64,000 bases of DNA from Gliomastix tumulicola (GCA_001599755.1 BCHX01000003.1:1828994-1892993); one strand, 5' to 3'; shown: positions 30,604-43,334, counted from the stretch's first letter. Notes: generated by a model not told the origin, from the sequence alone. A program made the numbers and translations.

Positions 30604-31853
30604 TCATGACTCTAGGAATGATCCCAATGCCCAGATACCGGCACACCCAAGAAGCGCTGTGGCACCAACCACCTTCTTCGCCCACCAGTTGTCATCCGTC
30701 AGAGCCGTGGCGCCCTGGAACTTCCTAACCGGTTCCGTCGGAACACTGGCGGCGACGCTCGTGGCATTGGCGGCGGCGGCGGCAGCAGCAGCAGCAGCAG
30801 CAGCCGCAGACTCCTCCTCATCCTGCAGCCGCAGCAGGGAGATGGCCCGGCTCAGCTCCAGGAGATGCTCCTCAAGAGCCGCGTCCTTGGTGTTGTCGAC
30901 CTCGACGTTCTGGATGTTGCCAAAGAAGTCTGTGATGAGGCGGCTGCGGGCGGCCTCGGCACCGCCTGGGAAGAGGTCGTACCGCATGCCCGGGTTCGAG
31001 TGGATCTTGGAGATGTCGTAGCTGTCGAACAGGTCGCCGACCGTCTTCTGGCTGCTGAGGTCCTGGACCTGGTTCTCGAGGAACTCGAGGTTGTAGTATG
31101 TGTAGCGGTCGATGACGGCGACGCCGACGTCGTTGTCGGCGTGGTGTGAGTAGGACGACTGGTCGAGCTCGGAGGATCCGGTGGCGATGATGTTGGGCGA
31201 GTACATGCGGCTCAGCATCGTGTTGGCCTGGCACGTGTCGATCATGAATAGAATCTCGTGGTACCTATACATGTTAGTTAGTATTGTTGGTTTGCGGTAA
31301 TCGTCGAGTCAGCCAGCACCCACCTCTTCTTCTCCCACATCTGCTGGAACGCGTTGGCAAGATCCCAGGCCCCAATCTCCTCCGCATCCTGGAACTTGAG
31401 AAACTCATTGCCGCCGTGCCCCGTCATGTACACGAGGATGTTGCTCTTCTCGTCCGTGAGCAGCCGCTTGCTCCTCGGCATCTCGTCGCCCACGCGGTCG
31501 GTCAGCAGGCGGATGAAGTTCTCGACCGTGACCTCGTAGCCCCTGTAGTCGACCTCGATGTTGTCGCCGTACAGGTCCATGGCGCGGTTCGAGTTGCTGT
31601 AGACGGTCCCCGGGAACGTGTTGCGCGGGTTGCAGGCCATGTCGTCGGGCAGCATGAGGATGATCTGGGAGTCCGGGATGCCGAGCCGCTTGACGGTGCG
31701 GTACATGGCGAGGACGTTGGCGAGGTGGCGGTAGTTGAACCAGAACCTCGAGGTGCCGACGAGGACGGCCCAGTTGCTGGTGTGCTCGCCGAGGGTGACG
31801 GACGCGAGGAGCGCCGTGGCGACGAGGGCCGCCAGTCTCAGCGACCCGAGCAT
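30604..31853 (-). CDS. GPI8: GPI-anchor transamidase catalytic subunit Gpi8 / PIG-K
   Basis: Exons 31324-31853 and 30604-31264 give 396 residues; an ATG 7 codons upstream is possible, but the start at 31853 places a clean signal peptide (LGSLRLAALVATALLASVTLG) first. The caspase-like C13 peptidase domain follows: WAVLVGTSRFWFNYRH, ILMLPDDMACNPRN, then the catalytic His in MTGHGG (about residue 146) and the catalytic Cys in MIDTCQANTM (about residue 188). A poly-Ala run of about 13 residues sits between the catalytic domain and a C-terminal membrane segment (VVGATALLGCAGIWALG). In the ER membrane Gpi8 cleaves the C-terminal signal of a precursor and joins it to the GPI lipid. The GPI-type protein at 15.3 kb would be a substrate of this enzyme. 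The length is normal for the family. Confidence 0.95.
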
Positions 31854-34133
31854 TTTGGGAGAAGTCACAAACAAACGAAGAAACAGAAGGCTCGAATTGT
31901 CAGGTGTCTAGAGTATCATGAATCATACATAGCGAGTGCAAGTTGACGGTGGCAGTCGAAGAGGAGGGACGCGATGCCGGTGTCGTGTGTCAGAATAGGA
32001 GGTGCGGCGGTGGTGCTGCGAGCTGGAACGCAATTGGCTGACAAATGCGACAGGTGGCAAGCCTGTCGCAGTGCACTCAAAATTGCAACGCATCGTCAAG
32101 CTGGCCGGAATAGGTCCAGTGCAGTTTCAAGTTCTCGCTCTGCAATTGCTACGTCTGTCGACAACAATATTTACTCTCTTCCAAAAAGCAGGATGACTGT
32201 TGGTGTTGCGATTTGTCGATACCTCAGCAGCGCCATTATCTAACGAGTACTGTGTGTCCCTGACAGGGACGGCGCATTTCCAGTGGAGGCTCTCGGTTCC
32301 TCTGCCGATGCACCACCGACTGCACCCTTCTCAGCTGGCCCGATCCGCGGAACAATCACCCGATTTGAGAAACTATGTCCGACGCTTCCTGAGATTATAG
32401 TACGGACATTTCACACCGCAGTCGGCGCAGGCTGGCGCAATTGCTCCCACGATGTCGGCGTGTGGCATAGCGTGATTGATAAGCCGTGGTGGACGCTCGA
32501 GTCGGCATCTGCAGATCGCGCAAATGGCACCGAGAACCAGGGCCGGGGACCGGATTAAAAACCGTAAAGGCCCACGTGCAGAAGCTGTGGACGTCGCGCC
32601 CTCCCTCGCAGATTCGCGCAGTGGGGGGCGGGCTGCGTGCTCGTAAAGGAGTTGGGTTGCTGTTCCTTCGAGGCTGCGTTGTTGTCTGCGGCATTGCATC
32701 GAGTCAGTTCACAGGGCCCTTTGCCATGCGAGCAACGGGGCGGGCGCGCTCGACAGAGTTAGCGGAGGCGATTCATTGACTGGAATGCAGTCCGACCCGA
32801 AATGACACCTGACCTGACTGCTGGAACGCAGCAACAGCGTGCCTGAGCAGTAGCGTCTTGCGGGGATGACCGCTTTGGGAGCTCGCCGCCGGTCGAGGCG
32901 CCATGCAGGACAGAATTAAGGCCACTGCCAATGCCGCTCGAGGCGTGCGGGATGCCTCCATTACGCCCGATCAGGCAAAATCCAGCATCACATGCCTAAC
33001 CACTAGTCTGCTGTCGCCTGTTGTTTGTCCCTCACCATTGGATTGACGTGCCTCGTGACCTGGCTAGGTTTTTTTGGCCCTCGTACTGCCGCCTGTCAGT
33101 GACGCTCTCATCTCGGGCTGTAAACTCCGCCTGGTCAGTGGTTCAGTCTTACGCGCGTGCAGGTACCTCAGCTCGGGCCCTTGATGGTCCGACGTGGCGT
33201 GCTCACTGCTTGACTGCCAAACACCAATGACATGCTCCCGCCGTCTCGCGCACTCGCTCGCTACGTAGTTTTTTTTCTCCAAGCCTCGCTGATCCACGTA
33301 TGCATGCATGTACCCAGCATGCAACCCACGGCTCTTTTAGTGGCCTTGGACTCTTTTTACCGTTAAACCCTCCCGATAACCCCGCATGAAAGCCGCCGTT
33401 ACCCACGACTGCTGCTACTACAGCACCCTCCCAAGAGTTCCCAACCCTCCATCAGCGCGCAGGAACAGCCATCCACCAGCATCCGCATCGGGGTCTCTGG
33501 GTCTACCTTGTGACCTGCATTTTGCATGCTTAATTGACGTGCTATTTCGGACCGGCTCCTCACCTTGCCCTTCCTCACCTGCAGCTCGGTGGTGCCCAGC
33601 TTACCTTGGCCAGGCGCTGCATTGAGACAGACTGCTGGAGCTCTGCACTGCCTTTTCAGGATGTTTCTGCTTCGGACTCCTTGCATATAACCACTTTAGC
33701 CCTCCCTCCCCCGACAGCTCGGCGCCCTCTCTCTCGCCTTTTGTCTTTTTTGTCTTTTGCCCTCTGTTCATTCCTCACGACCAGCCTCGCCCATTTTTCT
33801 ATTTTCGCTTCCTTTGTGTCCCTGCCGCCGGAGGGCGCATGTTTTTGTCCGCTCCGACCTTCCGCATTACGTTACCAACCTCCGCGGCAGCACGACGCTC
33901 GAGGTCCTTATTACTGGACGACCCCTGCACCTTGCATGCAAGGAAGAGAGGGATCGTGTCCTCACACCACGTTTATCCCAGTACCATCTGGCCTGACAAT
34001 ACAGGGACTATCGCGGAAAGCCCAGGGGTGACTGTCATCCGGGCGCAAACAAAAACCGACTGCTGCCTCTCGCGCCTCCTGTGCATTGGGACGTTTTTCT
34101 CGAAAGCGAAGCTGGGACGCACTGCTGCACACC
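31854..34133. promoter_or_regulatory. 2.3-kb divergent intergenic region, no gene seen
   Basis: Separates GPI8 from the histidine-phosphatase gene, which point away from each other. Frames are short and unlike proteins. Pyrimidine-rich sequence at 33.7-33.85 kb is typical of a fungal promoter or leader next to the right-hand gene. Confidence 0.5.
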
Positions 34134-36198
34134 ATGGCTGGCTTGCCTAGCCACTTGTTTGTTATACGGTAAGTTGTTTCTAACCTAGCGACCCTGGTCG
34201 GCGATCTGCAATGCAGGAAGGGGAAAAAAAAACCATACTGATGCTTGCAACCACAGGCACGGCAACCGTCTCGACGCCGCCGACAAGAAATGGCACCTCA
34301 CCTCTCCGGCCCCCTATGACCCTCCCCTGACATACGGCGGCCTCACGCAAGCACGACAGGTCGGCAACCAGATCCTCAGCATCCTCGAGCAGGCGAAGCT
34401 CGAGTCCGAGAAGACCGCCGCTCGCAACGGCCGCGCGAGGCGGAAGCGGTTCAGAGTCGTCATCCACAGCTCGCCGTACCTACGATGCGTCCAGACGTCC
34501 ATCGGCATCAGCTCCGGCCTCGCGCAGCCCTCGCCCGAGACAGGCATGCGGCCCTCGGACGTCGTCGTGCCCGTCGAGGCCTCGCCTGGCAAGCCCGACA
34601 CCGAATACAGAACGGCCATCCTGCGCCTCGACCCCTTCCTCGGCGAGTGGCAGTCCCCCGAATACTATGAGAACATCACGCCTCCCCCGGCCTCGTCCCT
34701 GATGATTGGCACCGCCAAGGCGGAGCTCCTGAAGCGCGAGGACTACACCATGTACACGGACCTCGTCTCGGCGGACCCGAAGCCGAGGGCGCGGACGTCC
34801 TCGCTCTGGGCTGGCTCGCCCAATCGCACTGGGTCTCCGAGCCCTGACGGGACCTCGTCGTTCACCACGGCCGACCTCTCGTCTGCGCTGACCGACGTGA
34901 TGGACGAGACGGCGTGCTACATCCCTCTGCGACCGACGTATGCCATCTCTGGCAGCGGCAAGATCCCCGATGGCTTCGTGGCCCATGCACGCGACGAGTG
35001 CGTGACGGTGGACTGCCAATGGGACTCGTCCCGGGGTGCAGACAACTTTGGAGACGGCGGCACCCTCCCCGAGGAGTGGACGACCATGCATAAGCGGTTC
35101 AGGCGCGGCGTGAAGAGGATGCTGAACTGGTATGCCACCGCCGACTCGCCCACTGAGCCGATCTCGGGGCGCGGGAAGTCCAAGCCGAAGCCCGCGGACA
35201 CGGACGCGGACGAGGACATTGAGACTGTGGTCGTCATTGTATCGCACGGCGCTGGATGCAACGCCCTCATCGGCGCCATCACCCACCAGCCGGTGCTGAT
35301 GGATGTCGGCATTGCGTCCATCACCCTCGGGACTCGCAAGGAGAGTCTCGACTATGCAAAGGAGAGCCGGAGTGTCGAGCGTTGTGACTCGTCTGGAAGA
35401 GCGCTCGTTGCAGTCGACGCCATGTATGAGATCCGGATATCCGCCAGCTCGGAGCATCTGCGCACAAGCTCGTCGACGCCCGTGTCCGCCCGGTCTTCGT
35501 CTACGACCGTCTGGAACGCTGGCTCCAGGGGTCGCACCTCGACCATTGGCTCGTCTGGTCAGCCCAACCAGAGCTCCATGGCGATTCCGGAGTCCTACTC
35601 ACCGACGACAAGCCGCAGTTGCTCGGCCAGCTTCACCGTGGGGTCCCTCGGCCGAACGAACTCAACGTCCAAACGGACCGGGTCGCGTGTAGGGGCCCTG
35701 GCTTCCACTGGTCTGTTCTCTGGGTCTAATGGAAATAGCTCTAACGGAGGCCCGCCACCGCCCCCATCTTCATCACAGCCGAGCCTCTGGCGACCGACAC
35801 CCGCTCCATCCTCGCTCCGACTCATGGACGACGGTAGTGGCGAGGAGGAGAAGGAGAACGACGGATTCCCCAACTTCGACCAGTCCCGCCTGAGCCAGAA
35901 CCTGTCCATGGCGAAGCCGCGGTCGAACCCGCCCGACTTCATCGACGAGGACGACACAGCGCCCAAGAGGCTCTCCAACGGCCCGATACTCGCGGCCCCC
36001 ATCAAGATCAAGACGAGCTGGGGCGACAAGAACCCCCAGACCGAGAAGAAGGCGCCCCAGGAGGTCAAGTTGACCCATCAGCTGGGCGACAGCATGGGCG
36101 GACTCTGGGGCCAGCCATCCCCACGAGAGGAATCTGGACCTCTTCGTGACATGTCGCAGACAAAGCGGCGCTGGACCGTGACCGAACGATCAATTTGA
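34134..36198 (+). CDS. Histidine phosphatase (phosphoglycerate mutase-like) protein with long disordered tail
   Basis: Exons 34134-34168 and 34257-36198 give 658 residues. The intron splits the first catalytic motif: exon 1 encodes MAGLPSHLFVI plus two bases of an Arg codon, and exon 2 completes RHGNRLDAADKKW. The RHG motif (residues 12-14) carries the phospho-accepting His; YGGLTQARQVG and VVIHSSPYLRCVQTS follow as in the family. The second catalytic His is in VVVIVSHGAGCNALIGA, about residue 365. Between them an insert of about 150 residues carries Ser/Pro-rich stretches. After about residue 425 the protein is disordered, Ser/Thr/Pro-rich. Substrate unknown: the superfamily includes sugar, lipid and protein phosphatases. 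It converges on the carnitine-carrier gene. Confidence 0.87.
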
Positions 36199-36561
36199 TT
36201 TCTTGACTCTTTCTCTTCACTAAGTCTGTTCCGGCGAAACAGGCACACTGTCTTTATATGGTTGATTGCATGCTGCGGCTTTGGTTAATGAAAATAGACG
36301 GGTACTTGGGGCAACATCATGTACCTACCGCTAGGGACGGAGCGTTTGATTTTTTTTTTTGAAAAGCCGTGCGCATGTCGGCTGGTAGTAACGATCTCTC
36401 CTCGACTGAATGAAAAAATCTTTTGATTCTTTTTTTTTATATGAAAATGCAAGTCTAGTCTATATACAACGCAGCGTGACGTAGGCAAACTACCATACCT
36501 ATCCAGTTATATACCGCGCGCGAAAGATCCATCCGACATCTGTTTTTTTTCTTTTCTTTCT
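36199..36561. other. Convergent 3' spacer
   Basis: 0.36 kb between two stops, with T and A runs that suit 3' untranslated regions. Nothing else is visible. Confidence 0.55.
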
Positions 36562-37628
36562 CTAGTCTACCGTCTTGAGCGACCCAAACGACTTGTTCAT
36601 AGCCTGGTGCGCCAATTCGACACCCAGGAACGTCGCGGCGTTGGCGGGCACAGCCCTGGTGAGCGCGGGGCCGAAGCCAGGGAAGAAGGCCTTGAAGCCG
36701 CCCTTGCCGTACAGCTCGCGGATGACACCGCCAATCGACACGCTGCCCTCGGCCGTCTGCAGCCTCGACTTGACGGTGTCGACGGGGAAGACGGGGATCC
36801 ACATGGCCACGCCCGCCGCGGCGCCCGCCGCCGTGATGGCCAGCAGGCTGAGATCCCCGTTGGGCTTGCCCGTGAGGGGATCCTTGGGGCTCAGCTCGCG
36901 CTTGATGTACTCGTAGGCCGCGAAGTAGGCCGCGCTCCCGGGCCCGTCGCGCGCCAGCGTGGCGGCGCTGCCGCGGAAGACGCTGCGCAGACCTCCTTCC
37001 CGGTAGAGCTGGCGGACGACGTCGAGCCCGCCGGCGTACTTGGGCTTCTCCCCGGGCGCGAGGGGCTTCTGGCCTTGGACTTGGAGGATGACCTTGACGC
37101 GCTCGAAGGGGGCGGTGATGGCCGTCATGGGGATGGCGGAGAAGAAGCCGGCGGCCGAGGTCTGGGCGATGGTGAGCCCCTCGGGGGCGACGGTGGACAC
37201 GGAGGAGACGATCTGCTTTCCTAGGTCGTAGCCCCAGAAGGAGACGGCGACTTTTGCAACAGACTTGTCAGTATACATGAAGAATGGGGATGGCAGGTAG
37301 GTAGGGGAAAAGGGCGGCGGCACATACACATCGGCGTGACGCCCACGAGCGGCGCCGAGACACCGGCATACAACCCGCGCCTCAGCCCGTCCCGCGCGAC
37401 GCTCTTCTTGACGACATCGATCGCGCCCTTGTACACGCCCGCCTCGGCCGTCTGCAGGCGCACCTTGACGAGGTCGAACGGGTGGCCGACGACGACGGCG
37501 CAGATGCCGCCGAAGCCGCCGGCCGCGAGGGAGCGCACCTGCGAGGCGAGGGCGTTCTTGGCGTCGTCCTTGGCCGGGGGCGCGACGGCGGGGAGCTTGT
37601 CGGCGACGGCCTCCTGGGTGGAAGACAT
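36562..37628 (-). CDS. CRC1: Mitochondrial carnitine/acylcarnitine carrier
   Basis: Exons 37328-37628 and 36562-37250 give 329 residues; the intron (GTATGT to AAAAG) splits a Phe codon in TPMFAVSFWGYDLGK. Three mitochondrial-carrier repeats are complete, with signatures HPFDLVKVRLQ, APFERVKVILQ and FPVDTVKSRLQ, and the six-helix layout is intact. ERVKVILQVQG and RAVPANAATFLGVELA are typical of the carnitine/acylcarnitine subgroup. It exchanges acylcarnitine for carnitine across the inner membrane, feeding acyl groups (fungal acetylcarnitine in particular) into the matrix during growth on fatty acids or acetate. A leader of about 30 residues precedes repeat 1. Confidence 0.92.
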
Positions 37629-38834
37629 TGTCGAGGATGTGTCTGTGGCTGTTGGTTCGGGGGTGTTGTTGTACGGAGGACGCGGAGGGACAAGGGCGGT
37701 CGGTGGTGTCTGGCGGTTTGGGGCGGCTGAATGGTTATCTTATCGGGGGGGAAGCTAGCGCCGGGGTATGAAGGTCAAAGGTCTTCCTTCTGGCGGTGCG
37801 AATGTCTGTGATCCCAGGGTCGTGATGGGATATCTTCGTGGACGGTCTAGGTAGGAATCGCAAAAGTATGCAGTCGCGGGATGAACCTAGACCGAGTCAG
37901 CGTAATCATGGCCGAGAGGTAGAAGCTCCCATCTCGGGGCGCCTTGGAGCTGCACCGGTCACATGCTAACCCCAGACAGACCCAATTGAACACGCAGAAC
38001 AGCAATGGCAACACTCACAAACCAACACGCAATCGTGATCAAACACTCGCCAATGGCAATGAAGAAAGAAGAGAGAAAAAAAAGCTCAAAGGTGCAAGAT
38101 GCAATTCGTCCGCCGATCGTGCAGCTTCTCCAAACTTTCCTGGACCCCGGGAAATCCGTCCATATTCAAATCTATTGCCATGGGCCCCTCCCGCCGTCAT
38201 TCCAGTCCCGTCCTTTCTTCCCCCCCACCCTCTTTTCTTGCCTCGGCTTCGGCTCTTCTCAATGGAGTCCGTCTACTCCCATAGTGGCTCGCTTCGGTCT
38301 GGGGGATGACCCCAGGTTAGAGCCGCACCGAATGGCCGGACTCGGCTATCGAGGCTTGCCTTCATCCGTGGCTCTCTCTGTGAGTGTGTGGGTGCGAGGG
38401 ACTTCTACGTTGGGGATGGAGTTGGAGATCCGGCGATGCGACTCTGAGAAGCCTCCAGGCGCTAATGACTTCATTGCTCTCCTTTGCATGGCGTGCATCT
38501 CCCTCGTTTCTGATTACTGCCACTCCACTGGTATCAACTAGGGCAAGCATACCTGATCCTGGATAGGATGGCTGGCGGTGAAATTTGCATGTGAAGATAC
38601 CCTTGTACGTTATAGACCGAACATGTCCCATACCATGCACCGTTGACATATCCCATTGTATACAATTATTTCTACAAGACCGCTTCCCAAAACCACGAGA
38701 TTCTAAACAGACAGATCTTCATAGGCCGAAAGGATGCTGCCCCAGCTCCCGGAACAATCCAAAATCGTGTGCGTGTCCAACCTCTATCCCGACTTGCGAC
38801 GCCATCTCGTGTTCCTGCCTGCCAGCCCTCTCCT
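37629..38834. other. Intergenic region between two minus-strand genes
   Basis: 1.2 kb with the CRC1 promoter and the 3' end of the zinc-transporter gene. A 178-codon plus-strand frame in it has no family resemblance and is rejected. Confidence 0.5.
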
Positions 38835-40596
38835 CTAGAAGGGCTTCTGCGACAACGGGGACTTCCCGGCACCTCGCGCCCTCGTGCACCAGCACGAGTT
38901 GTCTCCCTCCATCTCGACCTGCACCGCCGCCGAGACACCCTCGTTCAGCAGGTAGCTCTTGACTCTGTCCCGCACGTCCTCCAGAGACGCACCACGCGCC
39001 GCAACAACATGGACTACACCGTTCAGTTTGTCTCCCGCGTCGCTGCCGCTACGATCGTCCATCCAGAACTTGGGGGCCGCGTAGCTGACCACCCCTCTCT
39101 GCTGGAGGATACCTCCTAGCGAGTTACGGAGGTTGTACTCAATGTCCTCCGGCACGCTGAGAAGGAGTCGCCTCGCGCACGAAGCAACCAGGGGCCTGGA
39201 GGACAGGAAGATGAGAACAGCAATGAAGCACGATGCGAGCGGGTCCCATCCTGCCCATCCCCACCAGCTCGTCAGAATCGTCGACACAATGACCGACACG
39301 CTGCCCAGTGTGTCCGCCAAGACATGCAGGTAGATACCATGCATGTTCTCGTTGTCATGGTCGTGGCCGTGGCCGTGGCTGTGACCGTGACCATGTGAGT
39401 CACAGCCATGGCCCTCCTTGCCGTGAGAATGCCCGTGGTCATGGCCATGAGAGTGGGAGTGGCTGTGCCCATGATCGTGGCCGTGGTGGTGGTGATGACC
39501 GAATGCCATCATCCCCACGAGATTCACAGCCAGCCCGAGACTGCTCACCACAAACAGCTCGCCCAGTCGTTTCGTCTGGGTGCCCTCCCACAGCCTCTCG
39601 AATGCCTCAAATGCGATTTCCACGCTCAGAAGCCTGGAATGAGTCAGCAAGATGATACGGTGAGTCAAGCATAGCAAGCAACTCACATTAGAAGGACCCC
39701 GTTTCCAAACCCACTCAGCGTCTCGATTTTGTTGAATCCGTACGGAAACTTCTGGCTCGGAGGCCATTTGCTCATTACGGAGGCGAACAGGCCCACCAGC
39801 AGAGCCACGCAGTCGAAGAACATGTGGATGCTGTCGCTGAGGAGGCCCAGGGAGTCCGTGACATAGCCGTAGAATGCCTGGACGATCATAAAGGAGAAGT
39901 TGAGCCTGAAAGGTGTCAGCGGAGCCAGCCCCTGATTCCGAAGCAGTTCACCTACACCATAAAGTAGAAAATCCGTCTCGAGTCCTTCTCCGTCATTATG
40001 GCGTGAATTAATGGGTAACGTGCGGTGTAGGGAAGTAGCATATTTGTGAAGAAGGACCGTTTCGCGTTGGCATCGTGATCCGCATGGCCGTGCGAGTGGT
40101 GGTGGTGGTGATGATGGTCGTGGCTATGATCATGGCTATGGTCATGATCGTGGTGGTCGTGGTCGTGGTGCTCGTGGCTGTGGTCGTGGCTGTGGCTGCA
40201 ACTCTGTTGCTGCGGGGGAACGTACGGCATCGTAACCGTGTCCGGGCCGGGCGTGATCACACTTTTCCCGCCCGCCGTCTTCTCCTCCGTCCATCCACTC
40301 AGCGTATCCAGCGCCTGGGGAGGCAGCTTCCGATTCGACATCGAGGTGCTACCGGCATGGGAACCGTTCCGATCGTGGGAGTGGTTGCGCGAGTGTGAGT
40401 GCGACCGCGAGTGCGAGTGCGAGTAGTTGTGCTCATGGTCGTCGTCCTCGAGGTGGGAGTGGAGACCGCCGTTGGACTTGGACGATTTCCACGAGTTGAT
40501 CGACGACTGCGAGTGCGAGTGGGCGTGGGCGTGGGCGTGGATGTGCTGTTGGTGCGCATGCGGCAGTGCCGACGAGGGGAGCGAGTACGAGGCCAT
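38835..40596 (-). CDS. MSC2: Cation-diffusion-facilitator zinc transporter of the Msc2/ZnT5/ZnT7 class
   Basis: Exons 39956-40596, 39687-39905 and 38835-39633 give 552 residues. The first 190 residues are cytosolic and His-rich, with repeated HSHSHD, HDHDHHDHDH and HHHHHHH stretches. The transporter core has six membrane segments. The zinc-site motifs are SDSIHMFFDC in TM2 and HVLADTLGSVS in TM5, both HxxxD as in zinc-selective ZnT proteins. A second His-rich loop of about 60 residues (GHHHHHGHDHGHSHSHS...) joins TM4 and TM5. The C-terminal cytosolic domain is present, ending in a Cys/Arg-rich tail. Msc2/ZnT5-7 proteins load zinc into the ER/Golgi for secretory enzymes. It is divergent from ALG1, an ER glycosyltransferase gene, 1.2 kb away. 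Confidence 0.9.
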
Positions 40597-41821
40597 GGCT
40601 GGAATGCTGCAGGGTGAGACAGGCCCGGGGTGGTTTGTGGGAGGTAGGTCGGTCGGTCGTTGCTCCTATCGAGAGGAGACTTAGGGTGTCGACGGTCTGG
40701 CTCGCGACGTCATCCGTTCACAGACGCTCGATATCGCTGGTTATCTCCCACCTGATTGTAGTCGAACCAGGTGGACTCTGGGGAGGAGGTCGCCACAGGG
40801 ACGAACAAGGCACAGGGGACTCCAGCAATCGGCTGCCTCGTCCGACGAGCGCAGTCGTTTGTGCACTTGGAGCTGGCCGAACAGCTGGGACCGCGAACCA
40901 GAGGGCGAATTGAGGGAGGCAGAGGCGGATGCGGGACAGAGAGGAACAGAAAGAAGAGGTCGACGACGGCGGGAGACGGACTGGACTGGTGACTGGTGCG
41001 CCTTCAGAGGGTGCCATTTTGCCAAGAGGAGACGGCGGAGAGACGCGCTAGTGGCCAATAGCAGTCACATAGCACCCACCTTCCATTTTCCACCGCCTAG
41101 CCAGCTTGGGCTCAGGGGTCAGGGACTCAGCTAGGCTCAGGATCAGGGGCTGGCTGCCAATTACCGGGTTGGGCAGCCAGATGCTGTGATAACGTGGTGC
41201 AAGGAGATAACGGTGGGATGTGAGCGCGTACGAAGCAGCCATCGAGATGCCCTGCTATGGTGTGCCGTTGCTCTGAATGGTGTGAAGCGGCAGGGATGGA
41301 AGGTAGGCACGAGGCCTGCAGCCAACAGATACCGTACATGACATGGGTTACATGCCGGCTGAGAACTTGAGATCGCCTGCATGCTTAGCTGCCACCAATG
41401 CCAGGGCCCAAATGCGGTGGTGTCCTCTTTTGACATGACGAACTTTTGTGTGTGACGACAGGAAACGTGCGAGGTTGCCCGTGTTCGCTGCTCGTAATTT
41501 TGCAGTTGTTTAGATGATATAGTACCTTGTGAAAGCGTAAGGTATATCTGATACACACAGCATGAACACGAAAATGCCACCACGACTTCCGAGATAAGAC
41601 TCATTCGTCTGCTTCAACATCAGATTGAAGGCCGACCGCCACTTCAATGCTGCGTTGGTCCACCCCGCATCTTGACGCGCCCCACCTTTTGCTCTTTCCT
41701 CAATCGATGGAGAATCTCGAAATCTCACGATCTTCAAAATAACACATACACCACCAACTGCCAACTCCAGGGCCCCTGTCAGCGTCAGAGGCAAGCCGGC
41801 TCTGGGCGCAGCCAACCCATC
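40597..41821. promoter_or_regulatory. Divergent intergenic region, zinc transporter / ALG1
   Basis: 1.2 kb between two genes pointing away from each other. Frames inside it are unlike proteins. No specific site is recognised. Confidence 0.45.
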
Positions 41822-43334
41822 ATGATCGTCCCTTTCGTCCTGTCCGTCATCGCCGGGGGCCTGTGCGTCGTCTTGCTCTACTACGTCTCCTTCTACAGCG
41901 TCTGGGTGGTCTCCAAAGCTCGCGACTCCGTCCCCACCAGATATCATCCCGGGCGGGAAGAGCACGTCCAGATACTGGTCTTGGGCGACATTGGGCGGAG
42001 TCCGCGCATGCAGTACCACGCCATCAGCGTTGCCAAGCAGGGGAAGAAGGTAGACCTCATCGGCTACAAGGGTACGTTCATGGCATGTCAACCTGCAAGC
42101 ATCCAAGGTTGACCCAAACAAGAGACGGCACGACACCCTGCACTCATCAGCAACCCTCGGGTCGAGCTGTATCCTCTCACGCCTTATCCAGAATGGGTTC
42201 AATGGGGCACCTTGCCGCTCCTGTCCATCCCGTACAAGGTCTTTCACCAGTTCGGTACGCTGTTCCACACCCTCATGTACGCCACGCCTCCTGCGAAATG
42301 GATCATCATCCAGGTAAGTTGTTGGACCCGATGTTGAATCTCTTGATCCGCCTCGATTTTGACACTGCCTGGTCAAGAACCCACCCTCGATTCCGACGTT
42401 CCATGTCGCCATGTTCGCGGCTTGGGCCCGAGGCAGCAAGGTTATTGTCGACTGGCACAACTACGGACACACGCTGCTAGCACAGACTTTCCTGTTCAAG
42501 CCCCTGGTTCCCATTTACAGGTGGTATGAGAAGGGCTTCGGCCGACGGCTGGGCGACTTCAACCTCGCCGTCACCGACGCCATGAACCGTCAGCTCAAGG
42601 GCCGTTCGTTCAATATCAAGACTCCAGTCCTCACTCTGCACGATCGCCCAGCCGAGGTCTTCCAGCCCGTCATCTCAGCTCAGGAGCGCCTAGATTTTCT
42701 GTCTCGTCTGCAGGAGACACAGCAGGACGCCCAGAACATAGTCAGCGGCAAGCTCCGACTCATCGTCAGCAGCACCTCGTGGACCGCCGACGAAGACTTC
42801 GGCATACTGCTGGACGCGCTAATGGCATATGCTGCCCCTCTCGGAAGTGACACGGCCACCGAGCTCCCGGTTCCGATTCTCGCCATCATCACCGGGAAGG
42901 GCCCCCAGAAGCAGGCCTACACCGACAAGATCAAGGAGCTTACTGATCAGGGCAAGCTCCCCGGTATACGCATTCTGACAGCTTGGCTTTCCACCCGCGA
43001 CTACGCCTCCCTCCTCGCCTGTGCCGATCTAGGTGTATCTCTACACAAGTCGAGTTCCGGTGTTGACCTCCCCATGAAGGTGGTCGACATGTTTGGCGCC
43101 GGTCTGCCCGTCGCTGCCTACTCCGCGTTTGAGAGCTTCAGCGAACTGGTCAAGGAAGGGGTGAATGGGTGTGGTTTTGAGACGGCACAGGAGCTCAAGG
43201 ATGTCCTTAGCCGGCTCCTGAGCGTTTCCGGAGCGACAGAGCTGAAGAGACTCAAGAAAGGGGCGATCAGCGAAGGAAGCCTCCGGTGGGATGAATCGTG
43301 GAACAATGTAGTTGGGAGGATCATTTGTTCTTGA
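41822..43334 (+). CDS. ALG1: Chitobiosyldiphosphodolichol beta-mannosyltransferase Alg1
   Basis: Exons 41822-42071, 42123-42313 and 42378-43334 give 465 residues. I start at MIVPFVLS, whose Kozak context and following membrane anchor (VLSVIAGGLCVVLLYYVSFYS) fit the family; an in-frame ATG 50 codons upstream adds a polar stretch not typical of Alg1. Conserved blocks: LGDIGRSPRMQYHAIS, NPRVELYPLTPYPEW, NPPSIPTF, IVDWHNYGHTLLA, VSSTSWTADEDFGILLDAL, ITGKGPQK and the nucleotide-sugar site HKSSSGVDLPMKVVDMFGAG. It adds the first mannose from GDP-mannose to the dolichol-linked chitobiose on the cytosolic face of the ER, the committed mannosylation step of N-glycan assembly. Intron 1 uses AACAAG as acceptor, the only site that gives GYKETARHPALISNPRV. 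Confidence 0.94.

Noticed and set aside
33534..34031. 165-codon plus-strand frame before the histidine-phosphatase gene
   Set aside because: Pyrimidine-rich leader-like sequence giving Leu/Pro/Ser runs; not a protein pattern.
38005..38541. 178-codon plus-strand frame between CRC1 and the zinc transporter
   Set aside because: No domain, mixed composition, no splice support; likely chance.
41510..42460. 316-codon minus-strand frame opposite ALG1 exon 1 and 2
   Set aside because: Antisense shadow; ALG1 blocks on the plus strand are unmistakable.
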